Below, piece after piece: positions 53,962 through 62,690 of a DNA stretch of 64,000 nucleotides; the stretch's first letter is position 1; each line of letters begins with the position of its first letter. A program made the translations under genes and the position numbers. The notes below the pieces were generated by a model, which was given only the letters and a program-made list of their open reading frames with translations, did not search any database and was not told the DNA's origin. This DNA comes from an uncultured bacterium (GTDB lineage Bacteria > Bacillota_I > Bacilli_A > RFN20 > CAG-826), in assembly GCA_949299165.1 (NCBI GenBank), contig CASFZJ010000003.1, positions 32,611 to 96,610 on the forward strand. Reading direction: 5' to 3'.

Positions 53962-55893
53962 ATGAGTAATTATGATGCAAGCAATATAGAATTATTGTCT
54001 GGTCTTGAAGGAGTTAGAAAAAGACCAGCCATGTATATTGGCAGTACCAATAGCATGGGTTTACACCATTTAGTTTGGGAAATAGTTGATAACGCAGTAG
54101 ATGAAGCTTTAAATGGATTCGGAAACAAAATTACAGTAACGATTCATAAAGATGGATCAGTTTCTGTTCTTGATGAAGGGCGTGGAATTCCTTGTGATAT
54201 CCATAAACAAACCAAAATACCTGCGATTCAACTCATTTTCTCAACATTACATAGCGGTGGTAAATTTAATGACACCGCTTACAAATCCTCAGCTGGACTT
54301 CATGGTGTAGGAAGTAGCGTTACAAATGCGCTAAGTGTTTTTTGTGATATCACAGTTTATCGTGATAACAAAATATATCATTTAAGATTTGAAAATGGAG
54401 GAAAATTAAAGACTCCATTAGAAGTTTTAGGTCCAACCATAAAACACGGAACTCTTGTTACTTTCAAACCTGATGACAAGATTTTTTCGACTGTTGAATT
54501 TAATTACGATAGAATTGCTTCTCACCTTCAAGAAAGCGCTTTTCTTCTCAAAAAAGTCCGTTTTATCTTAATTGATGAAAGAAATGGCAACAAAGATGAG
54601 TTTTATTACGAACACGGCTTAAAAGAATATGTTGAAGAAATGAATCAAAACAAGACTCCAATCGGTCCTGTCGTAGATTTTGAAGACGAAAGTAACAATA
54701 TTTCTACTGAAATAGCTATTCAATATTGTTATAACGACTATAACGAAACAATTAGAAGTTATGTAAATAACGTTCATACTGCTGATGGCGGTACTCACGA
54801 AGTTGGTTTTAAAATCGGTATTACTAGAGCGGTTAATGAATATGCTGAAAATAATAGTTTATTAAGAAATAAAACAAAACTTGATGGAAGTGATATTAGA
54901 GAAGGTTTAACTGCTGTTATTTCTTTGCGTTTACCTGAATCAATTCTTGAATTTGAAGGTCAAACAAAAGGAAAACTTGGAACACAAATTGCTCAAAACA
55001 TCGTTTCTAACCTCGTATATACTAAATTTTCTTATTATTTGAATGAAAATAAAGAATTTGCTGTTAGACTTGTTAAAAAATGTCAAGATTCAATGAATGC
55101 TCGTCTTGCCGCTAGAAAAGCAAAAGATGAAGCAAGAACTAAGAAAAAATCTAAAGACAGCATTATTTTAAGCGATAAATTAACTCCAGCTCAAAGTAAA
55201 GATTACGATAAAAACGAACTTTTCATTGTTGAAGGTGATTCCGCAGGAGGAAGTGCTAAAAAAGGAAGAGACCCTAAATTTCAAGCAATTCTTCCTTTAA
55301 GAGGTAAACCTTTAAATACTGACTCATTAACAATGGAAAAAATTCTTCAAAACCAAGAATTTGCAACAATTATTAACACAATTGGAGCTGGTGTTGGTCA
55401 AAATTTTGATGTAAGCGAATCTCATTATGGAAAAATCATCATAATGAGCGATGCTGATACTGATGGTGCTCACATCCAAACTTTGTTATTAACTTTCTTC
55501 TATAACAATATGAGATCTTTAATTACAGAAGGTAAAGTTTTTATCGCTGTTCCACCTTTATATCGTATTTTTAAAACTGATGCGAAAGGAAAAACGACCG
55601 AAACTTACGCTTGGGATGATAAAGGTTTAGAAGAAGGCAAGAAAAAGATTGGTGCTGGATATAAAGTTTCTCGTTACAAAGGACTTGGTGAAATGAGTCC
55701 TCAACAACTTAAAGCAACAACAATGGACCCTAAAAATAGATTATTAATTCAAGTTAATATCGATGATCCATTAGCGGTTGAAAATAAAGTTGCTGTTTTA
55801 ATGGGAAAAGATGCTGATAAACGTAAAAAATGGCTCGAACAAAACGTCGACTTTAACGAAGAAGATTCTTTTATCAAGGAGGTAAGACATTAA
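53962..55893 (+). CDS. parE: DNA topoisomerase IV subunit B
   Basis: 643 residues. GHKL ATPase motifs EIVDNAVDEALNG, DEGRGIP and GLHGVGSSVTNALS, and Toprim EGDSAGGSAKKGRD and SDADTDGAHI. TIGAGVGQNFDVSESHYGKIIIMSDADTDG with Thr-Asp-Gly, and gene order plsY-parE-parC, favour ParE over GyrB. TACAAT lies 15 nt before ATG. With ParC it decatenates chromosomes. Confidence 0.95.
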   Translation: MSNYDASNIELLSGLEGVRKRPAMYIGSTNSMGLHHLVWEIVDNAVDEALNGFGNKITVTIHKDGSVSVLDEGRGIPCDIHKQTKIPAIQLIFSTLHSGGKFNDTAYKSSAGLHGVGSSVTNALSVFCDITVYRDNKIYHLRFENGGKLKTPLEVLGPTIKHGTLVTFKPDDKIFSTVEFNYDRIASHLQESAFLLKKVRFILIDERNGNKDEFYYEHGLKEYVEEMNQNKTPIGPVVDFEDESNNISTEIAIQYCYNDYNETIRSYVNNVHTADGGTHEVGFKIGITRAVNEYAENNSLLRNKTKLDGSDIREGLTAVISLRLPESILEFEGQTKGKLGTQIAQNIVSNLVYTKFSYYLNENKEFAVRLVKKCQDSMNARLAARKAKDEARTKKKSKDSIILSDKLTPAQSKDYDKNELFIVEGDSAGGSAKKGRDPKFQAILPLRGKPLNTDSLTMEKILQNQEFATIINTIGAGVGQNFDVSESHYGKIIIMSDADTDGAHIQTLLLTFFYNNMRSLITEGKVFIAVPPLYRIFKTDAKGKTTETYAWDDKGLEEGKKKIGAGYKVSRYKGLGEMSPQQLKATTMDPKNRLLIQVNIDDPLAVENKVAVLMGKDADKRKKWLEQNVDFNEEDSFIKEVRH

Positions 55894-55894
55894 T

Positions 55895-58528
55895 ATGGTT
55901 AGAAAAGAAATTGTTGAACCTGTTTCTGAAAATGTTAGTGTTGAATCACTTGATACAGTAATGGGTGATAAATATGCTGTTTATGCAAAATATGTCATTC
56001 AAGATAGAGCTATCCCAGATGTTAGAGATGGCTTAAAACCAGTTCAAAGAAGAATCATTTATTCAATGTATCAAAACGGCAACACTTACGAAAAGCAAAC
56101 TAAAAAGTGTGCCAAAATTGTTGGTGATGTTATGGGTAGGTTTCACCCACATGGTGACTCATCAATTTATGAAGCATTAGTAAGAATGTCTCAACCTTGG
56201 AAAATGTCAGAACCATTAGTTGTTTTCCAAGGAAATAACGGTTCGATCGATAACGATCCAGCAGCTGCTTATCGTTATACTGAAGCAAAATTAAACGAAT
56301 TTAGTGAAAATTTAATCGATGATATCGATAAAAATACAGTCGACATGTCTTTAAACTTTGATGATACAGAGTTTGAACCGGTTGTTTTACCATGTCGTTT
56401 TCCGAATTTATATGTAAATGGAAGTGATGGGATTGCTGTTGCAATTGCAACTCAAATTCCACCTCACAATTTAAATGAAATGTGCAATGCGGTTATTTAT
56501 CGTATTCAACATCCTACATGTTCACTAGATGAACTTTTAGAAATCGTTCAAGGACCAGATTTTCCAACAGGCGGCGTTATCTATAAATCTCAAGGAATTA
56601 GAGATATCTATGAAACTGGTCGTGGAAAAATTGAAATCGCATCAAAATTAACAGTTAATACATCAAACAAAAATTTTAACGAAATTATTATTACCGAAAT
56701 TCCATATGGTGTTGTTAAACAAAACCTTGTTTTTAGTATTGATAAAATTAAAAAATCGCATGAAATTGATGGAATAAACGAAGTTAAAGATCTTTCTAGT
56801 GGTGATGATATTGAAATCGTTATCGAAACTAAAAAAGAAGTTGACCCACAAATCATCATTGCTTATTTGATGAATAAAACTCAATTAAAGGTTTCTTATT
56901 CATCAAATATTGTTGCAATTTGTGATAAACACCCAAAAACTTTATCTTTAACTGATTATTTAGATTATTACATTGCTTTCCAAGTCGAAGTAATCACAAG
57001 AAGAACTGAATTTTTACTTAAAAAAGCTAAAGACAGATTGCATATTGTCGAAGGTTTAATTAAAGCAATTAGCATTATTAACGAAGTAGTTGCTCTTATT
57101 AGAAAAAGTAAAGATAAAGCTGATGCAAAAATTAATTTACAAAATGCATTTGGCTTCACTGAACCTCAATCCGAAGCAATCGTTTCGATGAGATTATATA
57201 GACTCACTAATACAGATGTCACAATTTATACGTCTGAAAGAGACAATTTAATCTCTCAAATCAAAGATTTTGAAGAAACTTTATCCAATCCAAATAAATT
57301 AAGAAAAATTATTATTACCGATTTAAAAGAGATTGTTAAAAAATTCGGAAGAGATAGAAGATCTGTTATTGAAGAAAAAGAAGATGAAATTCAAATTGAT
57401 AAACGTGATCTTATTGCAAAAGAAGATGTTTATGTTGTTGTCACAAGAGATGGCTACATTAAACGCAGTAGTTTAAAGAGTTATAAATCTTCTAATGGTG
57501 CATTGCCAGGAGTAAAAATTAATGACTCAATCGTAATGGCAGATATCGCAAATACTATCGATTACATCTTATGTTTTACTGATAAAGGTAATTATATAGT
57601 TTTACCTGTTCATGAAATTTTAGAAGGTAAATGGAAAGATGAAGGTAAACACATTAACTATATTTGCAATTTGCCTTTAAAAGAATCGATTATTAAATGT
57701 ATTATCGTTAAAAACTTTAATATTGGCGTCACAATTTGTTCTGTTTCTAAACTTGGGCAAATTAAAAAGACATATTTAAGCGAATTTTATTCACAAAGAA
57801 CAAATAAACCTATTTGCTGCATGAAATTAACAAGTGCTGATGAAATGGTTGATGTTTGTGTATTACATGGTAATTCAAATATCTTAATCATGACAAAAGC
57901 CGGAAAAGCAACATATTTCAACGAAAACGATATTGCTGATACAAGATTAAAGACAAGTGGTGTTAAATGTATCGCAACTTTAAGTGATTCGACAATTTGT
58001 TCTGTTACACCATTTGAAATTGGCGAAAGATGCAAATTACTTTTCTTAACAAATCTAGGTATGTGCAAGATTTTAGATTCAAACACATTAAATTTACGTC
58101 ATAGATTAGAAAAATGCGACATGCTTCTTAAATCATTTAAGACAGAAATTCACGATTTAATCGCGCTCAAAAAGGTTACAAACGGAACCGATAAAGTAGT
58201 AATGGATTGTATTTTAGACAATTCTTCTAATTTAGAGCTTACTTTTGATGACTTCCATGTAACTCCATTAGAAAAATATTGCAGAAAGAACATTGACGCT
58301 CTTCCTGATGGTAGAAAAATCTCATTTATTTTCAACTTTGAAGTAGAAAAAGTAGATGAAAAGACAAAGGTTGAAAAGAAAAGGGCAAGAAATGTTTCTA
58401 AACCAACTATCGACGATCAACAAGTTAAAGTTGTTAAAATCGATTACGACGGTGAAATCGAGCAAGATTTACCAGAAGAAAGCGGTAAAGTCGAACAAAT
58501 TTCAATATTTGATGATATGGGCGATTAA
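55895..58528 (+). CDS. parC: DNA topoisomerase IV subunit A
   Basis: 877 residues. The breakage-reunion domain has RDGLKPVQRRIIYSM, FHPHGDSSIYEALVRMSQPWK (quinolone region with wild-type Ser and Glu) and the catalytic AAAYRYTEAKL tyrosine. A C-terminal beta-pinwheel follows. One nt after parE with an AAGGAGG SD. Longer than B. subtilis ParC (about 806) because of an acidic/Lys tail. Confidence 0.95.
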   Translation: MVRKEIVEPVSENVSVESLDTVMGDKYAVYAKYVIQDRAIPDVRDGLKPVQRRIIYSMYQNGNTYEKQTKKCAKIVGDVMGRFHPHGDSSIYEALVRMSQPWKMSEPLVVFQGNNGSIDNDPAAAYRYTEAKLNEFSENLIDDIDKNTVDMSLNFDDTEFEPVVLPCRFPNLYVNGSDGIAVAIATQIPPHNLNEMCNAVIYRIQHPTCSLDELLEIVQGPDFPTGGVIYKSQGIRDIYETGRGKIEIASKLTVNTSNKNFNEIIITEIPYGVVKQNLVFSIDKIKKSHEIDGINEVKDLSSGDDIEIVIETKKEVDPQIIIAYLMNKTQLKVSYSSNIVAICDKHPKTLSLTDYLDYYIAFQVEVITRRTEFLLKKAKDRLHIVEGLIKAISIINEVVALIRKSKDKADAKINLQNAFGFTEPQSEAIVSMRLYRLTNTDVTIYTSERDNLISQIKDFEETLSNPNKLRKIIITDLKEIVKKFGRDRRSVIEEKEDEIQIDKRDLIAKEDVYVVVTRDGYIKRSSLKSYKSSNGALPGVKINDSIVMADIANTIDYILCFTDKGNYIVLPVHEILEGKWKDEGKHINYICNLPLKESIIKCIIVKNFNIGVTICSVSKLGQIKKTYLSEFYSQRTNKPICCMKLTSADEMVDVCVLHGNSNILIMTKAGKATYFNENDIADTRLKTSGVKCIATLSDSTICSVTPFEIGERCKLLFLTNLGMCKILDSNTLNLRHRLEKCDMLLKSFKTEIHDLIALKKVTNGTDKVVMDCILDNSSNLELTFDDFHVTPLEKYCRKNIDALPDGRKISFIFNFEVEKVDEKTKVEKKRARNVSKPTIDDQQVKVVKIDYDGEIEQDLPEESGKVEQISIFDDMGD

Positions 58529-58767
58529 GAAATCACTTGTATCGAATTAATAAAAGTAACGATTAAGATTATAGTAAGAGAAACAATAGCAATGATATCA
58601 AAAACAAAAGTGTGGAGTAGTGTGATGTTTTCTCTCTTAGAAGCTAAAACAAGCGAAGGTACGAGAAATAAATATCCTATAAAAGGTATAAAAACTGAAA
58701 TAATTATTCCAATTGTGCTAAGACCAATACATAAATTTTGTTTAGTTTTGATATCTAATTTATCCAT
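58525..58767 (-). CDS. Small membrane protein, unknown function
   Basis: 80 residues with two membrane segments (about 12-42 and 50-74). Not recognised. Support for a real gene: a good minus-strand promoter (TTGAAT, 16 nt, TATAAT) ends 7 nt before the ATG, the pattern of other genes here, and it fills an otherwise empty 340-bp gap. It overlaps the parC stop by four bases, tail to tail. A plus-strand frame in the same DNA has neither promoter nor SD. Confidence 0.55.
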   Translation of the reverse strand: MDKLDIKTKQNLCIGLSTIGIIISVFIPFIGYLFLVPSLVLASKRENITLLHTFVFDIIAIVSLTIILIVTFINSIQVIS

Positions 58768-58774
58768 GTTTAAA

Positions 58775-58802
58775 ATTATATTTCAAACCACTAAAAATTC
58801 AA
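58775..58802 (-). promoter_or_regulatory. Promoter of the 58767 small membrane gene
   Basis: Minus strand TTGAAT (58802-58797), 16-nt spacer, TATAAT (58780-58775), 7 nt to the ATG: leaderless geometry with both boxes. Confidence 0.65.
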
Positions 58803-58814
58803 TTAAATTTACAA

Positions 58815-58858
58815 AAAGTTGATAATTAGTAGATTATTAGTAGTTTTCTAGTAAATAA
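58815..58858 (+). repeat. 11-bp phased repeat array upstream of yqeG
   Basis: Four units in register: AAAGTTGATAA, TTAGTAGATTA, TTAGTAGTTTT, CTAGTAAATAA. It lies between a small divergent gene and yqeG. It shares its first unit with 24617. Confidence 0.85.
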
Positions 58859-58871
58859 TAGGTATTCATTT

Positions 58872-59393
58872 ATGTTTAAAATATTCACTCCAACATATGT
58901 AGCTAAAAATGTTTATGAGATAAACGTCGATTTTTTTGTCAAAATTGGTGTTAAGTGCATCATCTGCGATCTTGATAATACGCTTGATGCATATTACGAA
59001 CAATATCCAACAGAAAAAGCCATTGAGTTTGTTAAAAAATTAAAAGAAGCAGGAATCGGTATTTTCCTAACTTCAAACAACACTGAAACAAGGGTAAAAC
59101 CTTACGCTGATAAGTTAAATGTCGAATACATATTTTCATGCAGAAAACCTTTGGTTTTCAAGTTTAAAAAAGTATTAAAAAATTTCAAATATAATCGTAA
59201 AGATTGCTTAATTATTGGTGACCAAGTTTTTACTGATGTACTTTTTGCAAATAGACTAAAAATTAAATCAATTTTGTGCGATAATTTAGTAAGTAAGGAT
59301 CAATTCTTTACTAAGATTAATAAGTTCTTCGATAAATACATTAGAAGATACTTAAAAAAGCACAATAAATTAACCGATTGGAGGGAAATTTAA
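58872..59393 (+). CDS. yqeG: HAD-superfamily phosphatase YqeG
   Basis: 173 residues. HAD motifs: CDLDNTLD (nucleophile Asp), LTSNNTETR, KP and IGDQVFTDVLFANRL. Belongs to the YqeG (subfamily IIIA) phosphatases and heads the yqeG-yqeH-yqeI-yqeK cluster tied to ribosome assembly. Substrate unknown in bacteria; relatives act on phosphatidylglycerophosphate. Confidence 0.93.
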   Translation: MFKIFTPTYVAKNVYEINVDFFVKIGVKCIICDLDNTLDAYYEQYPTEKAIEFVKKLKEAGIGIFLTSNNTETRVKPYADKLNVEYIFSCRKPLVFKFKKVLKNFKYNRKDCLIIGDQVFTDVLFANRLKIKSILCDNLVSKDQFFTKINKFFDKYIRRYLKKHNKLTDWREI

Positions 59394-59396
59394 ACT

Positions 59397-60545
59397 ATGG
59401 CTGAACTCAACAAATTACAAAGATGTTATCATTGTGGTGCTTTATTGCAATCAACAGACCTTAAAAAAGAAGGTTATATTTCACCAGATATTATAGAAAA
59501 ATATCCTGAAGGTTTATTACTTTGTAATAATTGCTACAAAACTGAAAGATTTACCAACATTCCAAAAGAAGCAAGTTTTGATGAAGAATACACAAAAATT
59601 CTTGATGTTATTAGAACCAAAAAAGCATTAGTAGTTTATGTTGTTGATTTATTCTCTTTCGAAGGATCATTCATCAATAAAATCATTACAATGCTCGAAG
59701 GAATTGATGTTTTAGTAGTTGCAAATAAGAGAGATTTATTACCTGCAAATTTAGATGATAATGACTTGAAAGAATATGTCAGCCACAGATTAAGAGTTGC
59801 TAAATTTAACGTAATCGATACTGTTATCACCTCAACAAATAATGATGGTTACAACCTTGATGAAATGTTTAGATTAATTGCTAAGTATTCAGAAGGAAGA
59901 GATGTTTATTTCGTTGGCGCAAGTACAAGTGGAAAATCCGCATTAATTAGCGAATTCCTTAAGCAATATCTCAACAATACATCAAAAATGATTGTTACAT
60001 ATACATTTAGCAATACAAATTTACGTGGATTTAGAATTCCAATCACAAATAAGACTTATATCTACGAAACTCCTGGAACATCAACAGATAACTCTTTAAT
60101 ATCAAAAGTTGAAAGACCAGTTTATAACTTAATAGCTCCAAAAAAAGAGGTTAAAGGTAAGAAAATCACTCTTACAAAGGGAACATGCTTATTATTTGGT
60201 TCACTTGCTTGCATAGAATTGCTTTCTAAAGAAAAAACAGTTTTATACGCATATGTATCAGATAAAGTTGAACTTAAGTCACATAAATCACTTGTTGGTG
60301 ATAATACTAAATATGTTGCTAATGTATTCGAAAAGGGTAGTTTAAAACCAGCCAGCGAAAGATTTAAATCAATTAAAGATTTCGATGTTTATGAATTCCA
60401 AGTCACTGAAGACGGACAAAGAGACATTGGCATTTTAGGTCTTGGGTGGATTAATTTTGTTGGAAATAAGCAAACGTTCCGTATTTGTGTACCAAAAGGA
60501 GTCTACGTTTACACAACACGTAGTAAAGTTAAAAATGCTTTCTAA
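59397..60545 (+). CDS. yqeH: Ribosome-assembly GTPase YqeH
   Basis: 382 residues. N-terminal zinc finger (CYHCGALLQ...CNNCYKTE), then a circularly permuted GTPase: G4 VVANKRDLLP first, then G1 GASTSGKSALI and G3 ETPGTS. Required for 30S assembly in B. subtilis. SD GGAGGG. Its end overlaps yqeI by 11 nt. Confidence 0.95.
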   Translation: MAELNKLQRCYHCGALLQSTDLKKEGYISPDIIEKYPEGLLLCNNCYKTERFTNIPKEASFDEEYTKILDVIRTKKALVVYVVDLFSFEGSFINKIITMLEGIDVLVVANKRDLLPANLDDNDLKEYVSHRLRVAKFNVIDTVITSTNNDGYNLDEMFRLIAKYSEGRDVYFVGASTSGKSALISEFLKQYLNNTSKMIVTYTFSNTNLRGFRIPITNKTYIYETPGTSTDNSLISKVERPVYNLIAPKKEVKGKKITLTKGTCLLFGSLACIELLSKEKTVLYAYVSDKVELKSHKSLVGDNTKYVANVFEKGSLKPASERFKSIKDFDVYEFQVTEDGQRDIGILGLGWINFVGNKQTFRICVPKGVYVYTTRSKVKNAF

Positions 60546-60840
60546 TAAAAATAAACAACAACTCAAAAAAATCGCACATAGTAGTGAAGTACTAAAAATT
60601 AACATTGGAAAAGAATTATTAAATAATCAAGTAATTCAAAGCGTTTTGAATGCTTTTAATACAAGAGAATTAATAAAGATTTCTTTTTTAAGAAGTGCAG
60701 TGGAAAGTGGCAATAAAAATACCATTATTTTAGATCTCACGAGTGCTTTAAAATGCGATGTTGTTCAAATTATCGGTAATACAGTATTAATTTATAAACC
60801 AAATCCAAAACTAAAAGACCATATTGTATTAGAAAAGTAG
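60535..60840 (+). CDS. yqeI: YhbY/YqeI RNA-binding protein (CRS1-YhbY domain)
   Basis: 101 residues from ATG 60535 (MLSNKNKQQLKKIAHSSEVLKINIGKELLNN), the usual N-terminus; a longer upstream frame lies inside yqeH. RELIKISFLRSA and IIGNTVLIYKPNP complete the KH-like fold. Binds pre-50S ribosomes. nadD, which lies between yqeI and yqeK in most Firmicutes, is absent. Confidence 0.92.
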   Translation: MLSNKNKQQLKKIAHSSEVLKINIGKELLNNQVIQSVLNAFNTRELIKISFLRSAVESGNKNTIILDLTSALKCDVVQIIGNTVLIYKPNPKLKDHIVLEK

Positions 60841-60845
60841 TTTTT

Positions 60846-61469
60846 ATGTCTTTAAATAACAAAATTTATTCACATTTTGAAATAAATAGTAGTAGCGACA
60901 TAAAAATCGACAATTTTATACTAAAATTATTAAAAAACACCATAAAAAACGATAAAAGGGTAGCGCATTCTATAAGTGTTGCTAATTTGGCTTATAAAAT
61001 AGCTCTTAGTAACAACTTAGAATACCCTTTTTGTTATTATTTAGCCGGCTTATTTCATGATATTGCAAAAGGAATCGATAAAAAAGAAGCAGTTAATCTC
61101 ATGAAAAAGCAATATAAAGAGTATTTGGACCTACCAGCTTTTTCATATCACCAATTTTTAGGTGAATATTTAACAAAGGAATTGATTGGAATAGAAGACC
61201 AAACAATACTTAATGCGATTAAATATCATTGTACAGGAAAAGCTGATATGACAAGCTTTGATAAGATAATCTATGCATCAGATAAAATCGATCCGTTAAG
61301 AGGATATGATTCTAGCGACATGATTAATTCAATGTTGGAAAATTATGAAAATGGCTTTTTATATGTTCTTGATGAGAATTACAAATTTCTCATAAATAAA
61401 ACAAATGATCTAAATTCAGTTAATAATAGATTATCTAAAGAATGCTTTGAATATTACCTCAAAAAATAG
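60846..61469 (+). CDS. yqeK: HD-domain hydrolase YqeK
   Basis: 207 residues. HD motifs: KRVAHSISVANLAYKIA (His), LAGLFHDIAKG (HD), IKYHCTGKADM (His) and YASDKIDPLRG (Asp) match YqeK, a diadenosine tetraphosphate hydrolase. An N-terminal extension of about 30 residues precedes the domain. rsfS should follow but the prophage starts instead; rsfS would be on its far side. Confidence 0.93.
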   Translation: MSLNNKIYSHFEINSSSDIKIDNFILKLLKNTIKNDKRVAHSISVANLAYKIALSNNLEYPFCYYLAGLFHDIAKGIDKKEAVNLMKKQYKEYLDLPAFSYHQFLGEYLTKELIGIEDQTILNAIKYHCTGKADMTSFDKIIYASDKIDPLRGYDSSDMINSMLENYENGFLYVLDENYKFLINKTNDLNSVNNRLSKECFEYYLKK

Positions 61470-61489
61470 TAGTTTTTTCTTATAAATTC

Positions 61490-61517
61490 ACTTCGTATAA
61501 TATTAGTTATGATTACT
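61490..61517 (+). other. dif-like XerCD site, candidate prophage attL
   Basis: Left arm ACTTCGTATAA, 6-nt centre TATTAG, right arm TTATGATTACT. This keeps the ATAA-6-TTAT core of dif and matches the B. subtilis dif sequence, as I recall it, at 20 of 28 positions. It sits 20 nt after the yqeK stop, where the phage begins. The same bases also contain TATAAT (61496-61501), so a promoter is an alternative. Confidence 0.55.
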
Positions 61518-61604
61518 CTAATATCCGTGCTGTTTGTAATCTTATTAAGATTAGTATTAATAATATTACAACAAAAATTAGAAGTGCACAAACAACTAAT
61601 TTAA
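61509..61604 (+). CDS. Possible 31-residue hydrophobic peptide
   Basis: MITLISVLFVILLRLVLIIL followed by QQKLEVHKQLI. TATAAT (61496-61501) is 7 nt before the ATG, the leaderless geometry common in this window. One membrane helix with a charged tail recalls type I toxin peptides or tiny phage proteins, but no family was recognised. Low confidence. Confidence 0.25.
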   Translation: MITLISVLFVILLRLVLIILQQKLEVHKQLI

Positions 61605-61886
61605 AGATAATATCTTTCACGATAATAGTATAGAAAAATATAAAATATAATGCAACACTGAAAAGCATTTTATAGCATAAAAGCAAATAGGCGACAGCAC
61701 ATATAGACAAGCCATTATATGTGCTGTCTGCGGTGTCAGTAATCGACGCCGCCATAAAGGGCGACAAATGATTCTAAATTTTTTCTCAACGGCGTATTCG
61801 CAAAAATTTAAAAAAATACACTAAAAGTATATCAATAGCAAAAAATAGCACTATTAAGCATATAACTATAACTTTATATTTAAAAT
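61518..61886. other. Prophage intergenic region with hairpins (possible phage origin)
   Basis: About 370 bp. Bases 61690-61770 are richer in GC than their surroundings and contain the perfect hairpin at 61693-61728 plus repeated GGCGAC (61690-61695 and 61760-61765). Filamentous phages keep their origin and packaging hairpins in such a region. TATATT (61875-61880) precedes the ATPase gene by 6 nt. Confidence 0.5.
61693..61728. repeat. 13-bp perfect inverted repeat in the prophage intergenic region
   Basis: GACAGCACATATA (61693-61705) and TATATGTGCTGTC (61716-61728) with a 10-nt loop; no T-run follows, so a replication or packaging hairpin is more likely than a terminator. Confidence 0.75.
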
Positions 61887-62690
61887 ATGAACGAGATTAT
61901 TATTGTTATATGTATAGCAATCACAATGTTTGTTTTACGGAAAATATTTAAACCATATTTTTTAAAATATGACACTACCATATTATTTACTGGTGGAATT
62001 GGTAGTGGTAAATCATTGTCAAGTGTAAAAATAGCAATGAAACTTTACAAAAAAAATTGTTGGAAAGTAAAATTAAAAAATTATTTTAGAAAAAAAGAAA
62101 ACAAAATAGAAAAGCCGCAACTATACAGCAATATGCCACTAAAAATCGGGAAAAGTTATTGTTGTAAATTAACAAAAGAAATCATTACTTTAAAAGAAAG
62201 AATTCCACAATATTCAGTAATATTAATTGATGAAATGACAGCAATATGCAATCAATATAATTGGAATTTAGAAGAAGTAAAATACCACTTAAATGAATTT
62301 ATACAATTTTTTAGGCATTATGTTGGTGGGTATTTAATTACTAATGCACAAGCTGAAAGCGAGATAGTTAAACAAGTAAGAAGTAAATTAAATTCATATT
62401 ATTGGTGTTTTAATTTCCAAAAATTATGGATTTTTTATAGATTACGAGTTTTACATTTACAAGTATCAGAAAATGAAGTTGCAATTAATCAAGATTTTAT
62501 CGAAAAAAACACAAAATGGACTTATGGAATCATAAGTAAAAATTATGATTCCAGATATTTGCGAAATAGATATTTAAACATAGAAAAAGAAGATAAAAAA
62601 GAACACTGGGAAAAACTGCAAACTAACGAAATCATTAGATTTGAAGATTATCAAAGTAGAACAGAAGATAAAAAGGAGCAAAGTAAATGA
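61887..62690 (+). CDS. Zot-like phage assembly ATPase (pI family)
   Basis: 267 residues. An N-terminal membrane helix (about 3-19) is followed by Walker A FTGGIGSGKS (residues 34-43), a Walker B VILIDEMTA (about 110-118), and GGYLITNAQAESEIVKQVR, typical of the Zot/FtsK-HerA-like pI ATPases that drive filamentous phage extrusion. The N-terminal anchor is the arrangement often seen in Gram-positive inoviruses. No SD; a -10-like TATATT ends 6 nt before the ATG. Coupled to the next gene by ATGA. Confidence 0.85.
   Translation: MNEIIIVICIAITMFVLRKIFKPYFLKYDTTILFTGGIGSGKSLSSVKIAMKLYKKNCWKVKLKNYFRKKENKIEKPQLYSNMPLKIGKSYCCKLTKEIITLKERIPQYSVILIDEMTAICNQYNWNLEEVKYHLNEFIQFFRHYVGGYLITNAQAESEIVKQVRSKLNSYYWCFNFQKLWIFYRLRVLHLQVSENEVAINQDFIEKNTKWTYGIISKNYDSRYLRNRYLNIEKEDKKEHWEKLQTNEIIRFEDYQSRTEDKKEQSK

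Noticed and set aside
58592..58822. Plus-strand frame of 76 codons in the gap after parC
   Set aside because: No promoter or SD; the minus-strand frame in the same DNA has a good promoter and membrane-protein composition.
61513..61767. Minus-strand frame of 84 codons with a hydrophobic part in the prophage intergenic region
   Set aside because: It starts with TTG (first ATG at 61755), has no SD, and overlies the hairpin and dif-like region; non-coding phage DNA is more likely.
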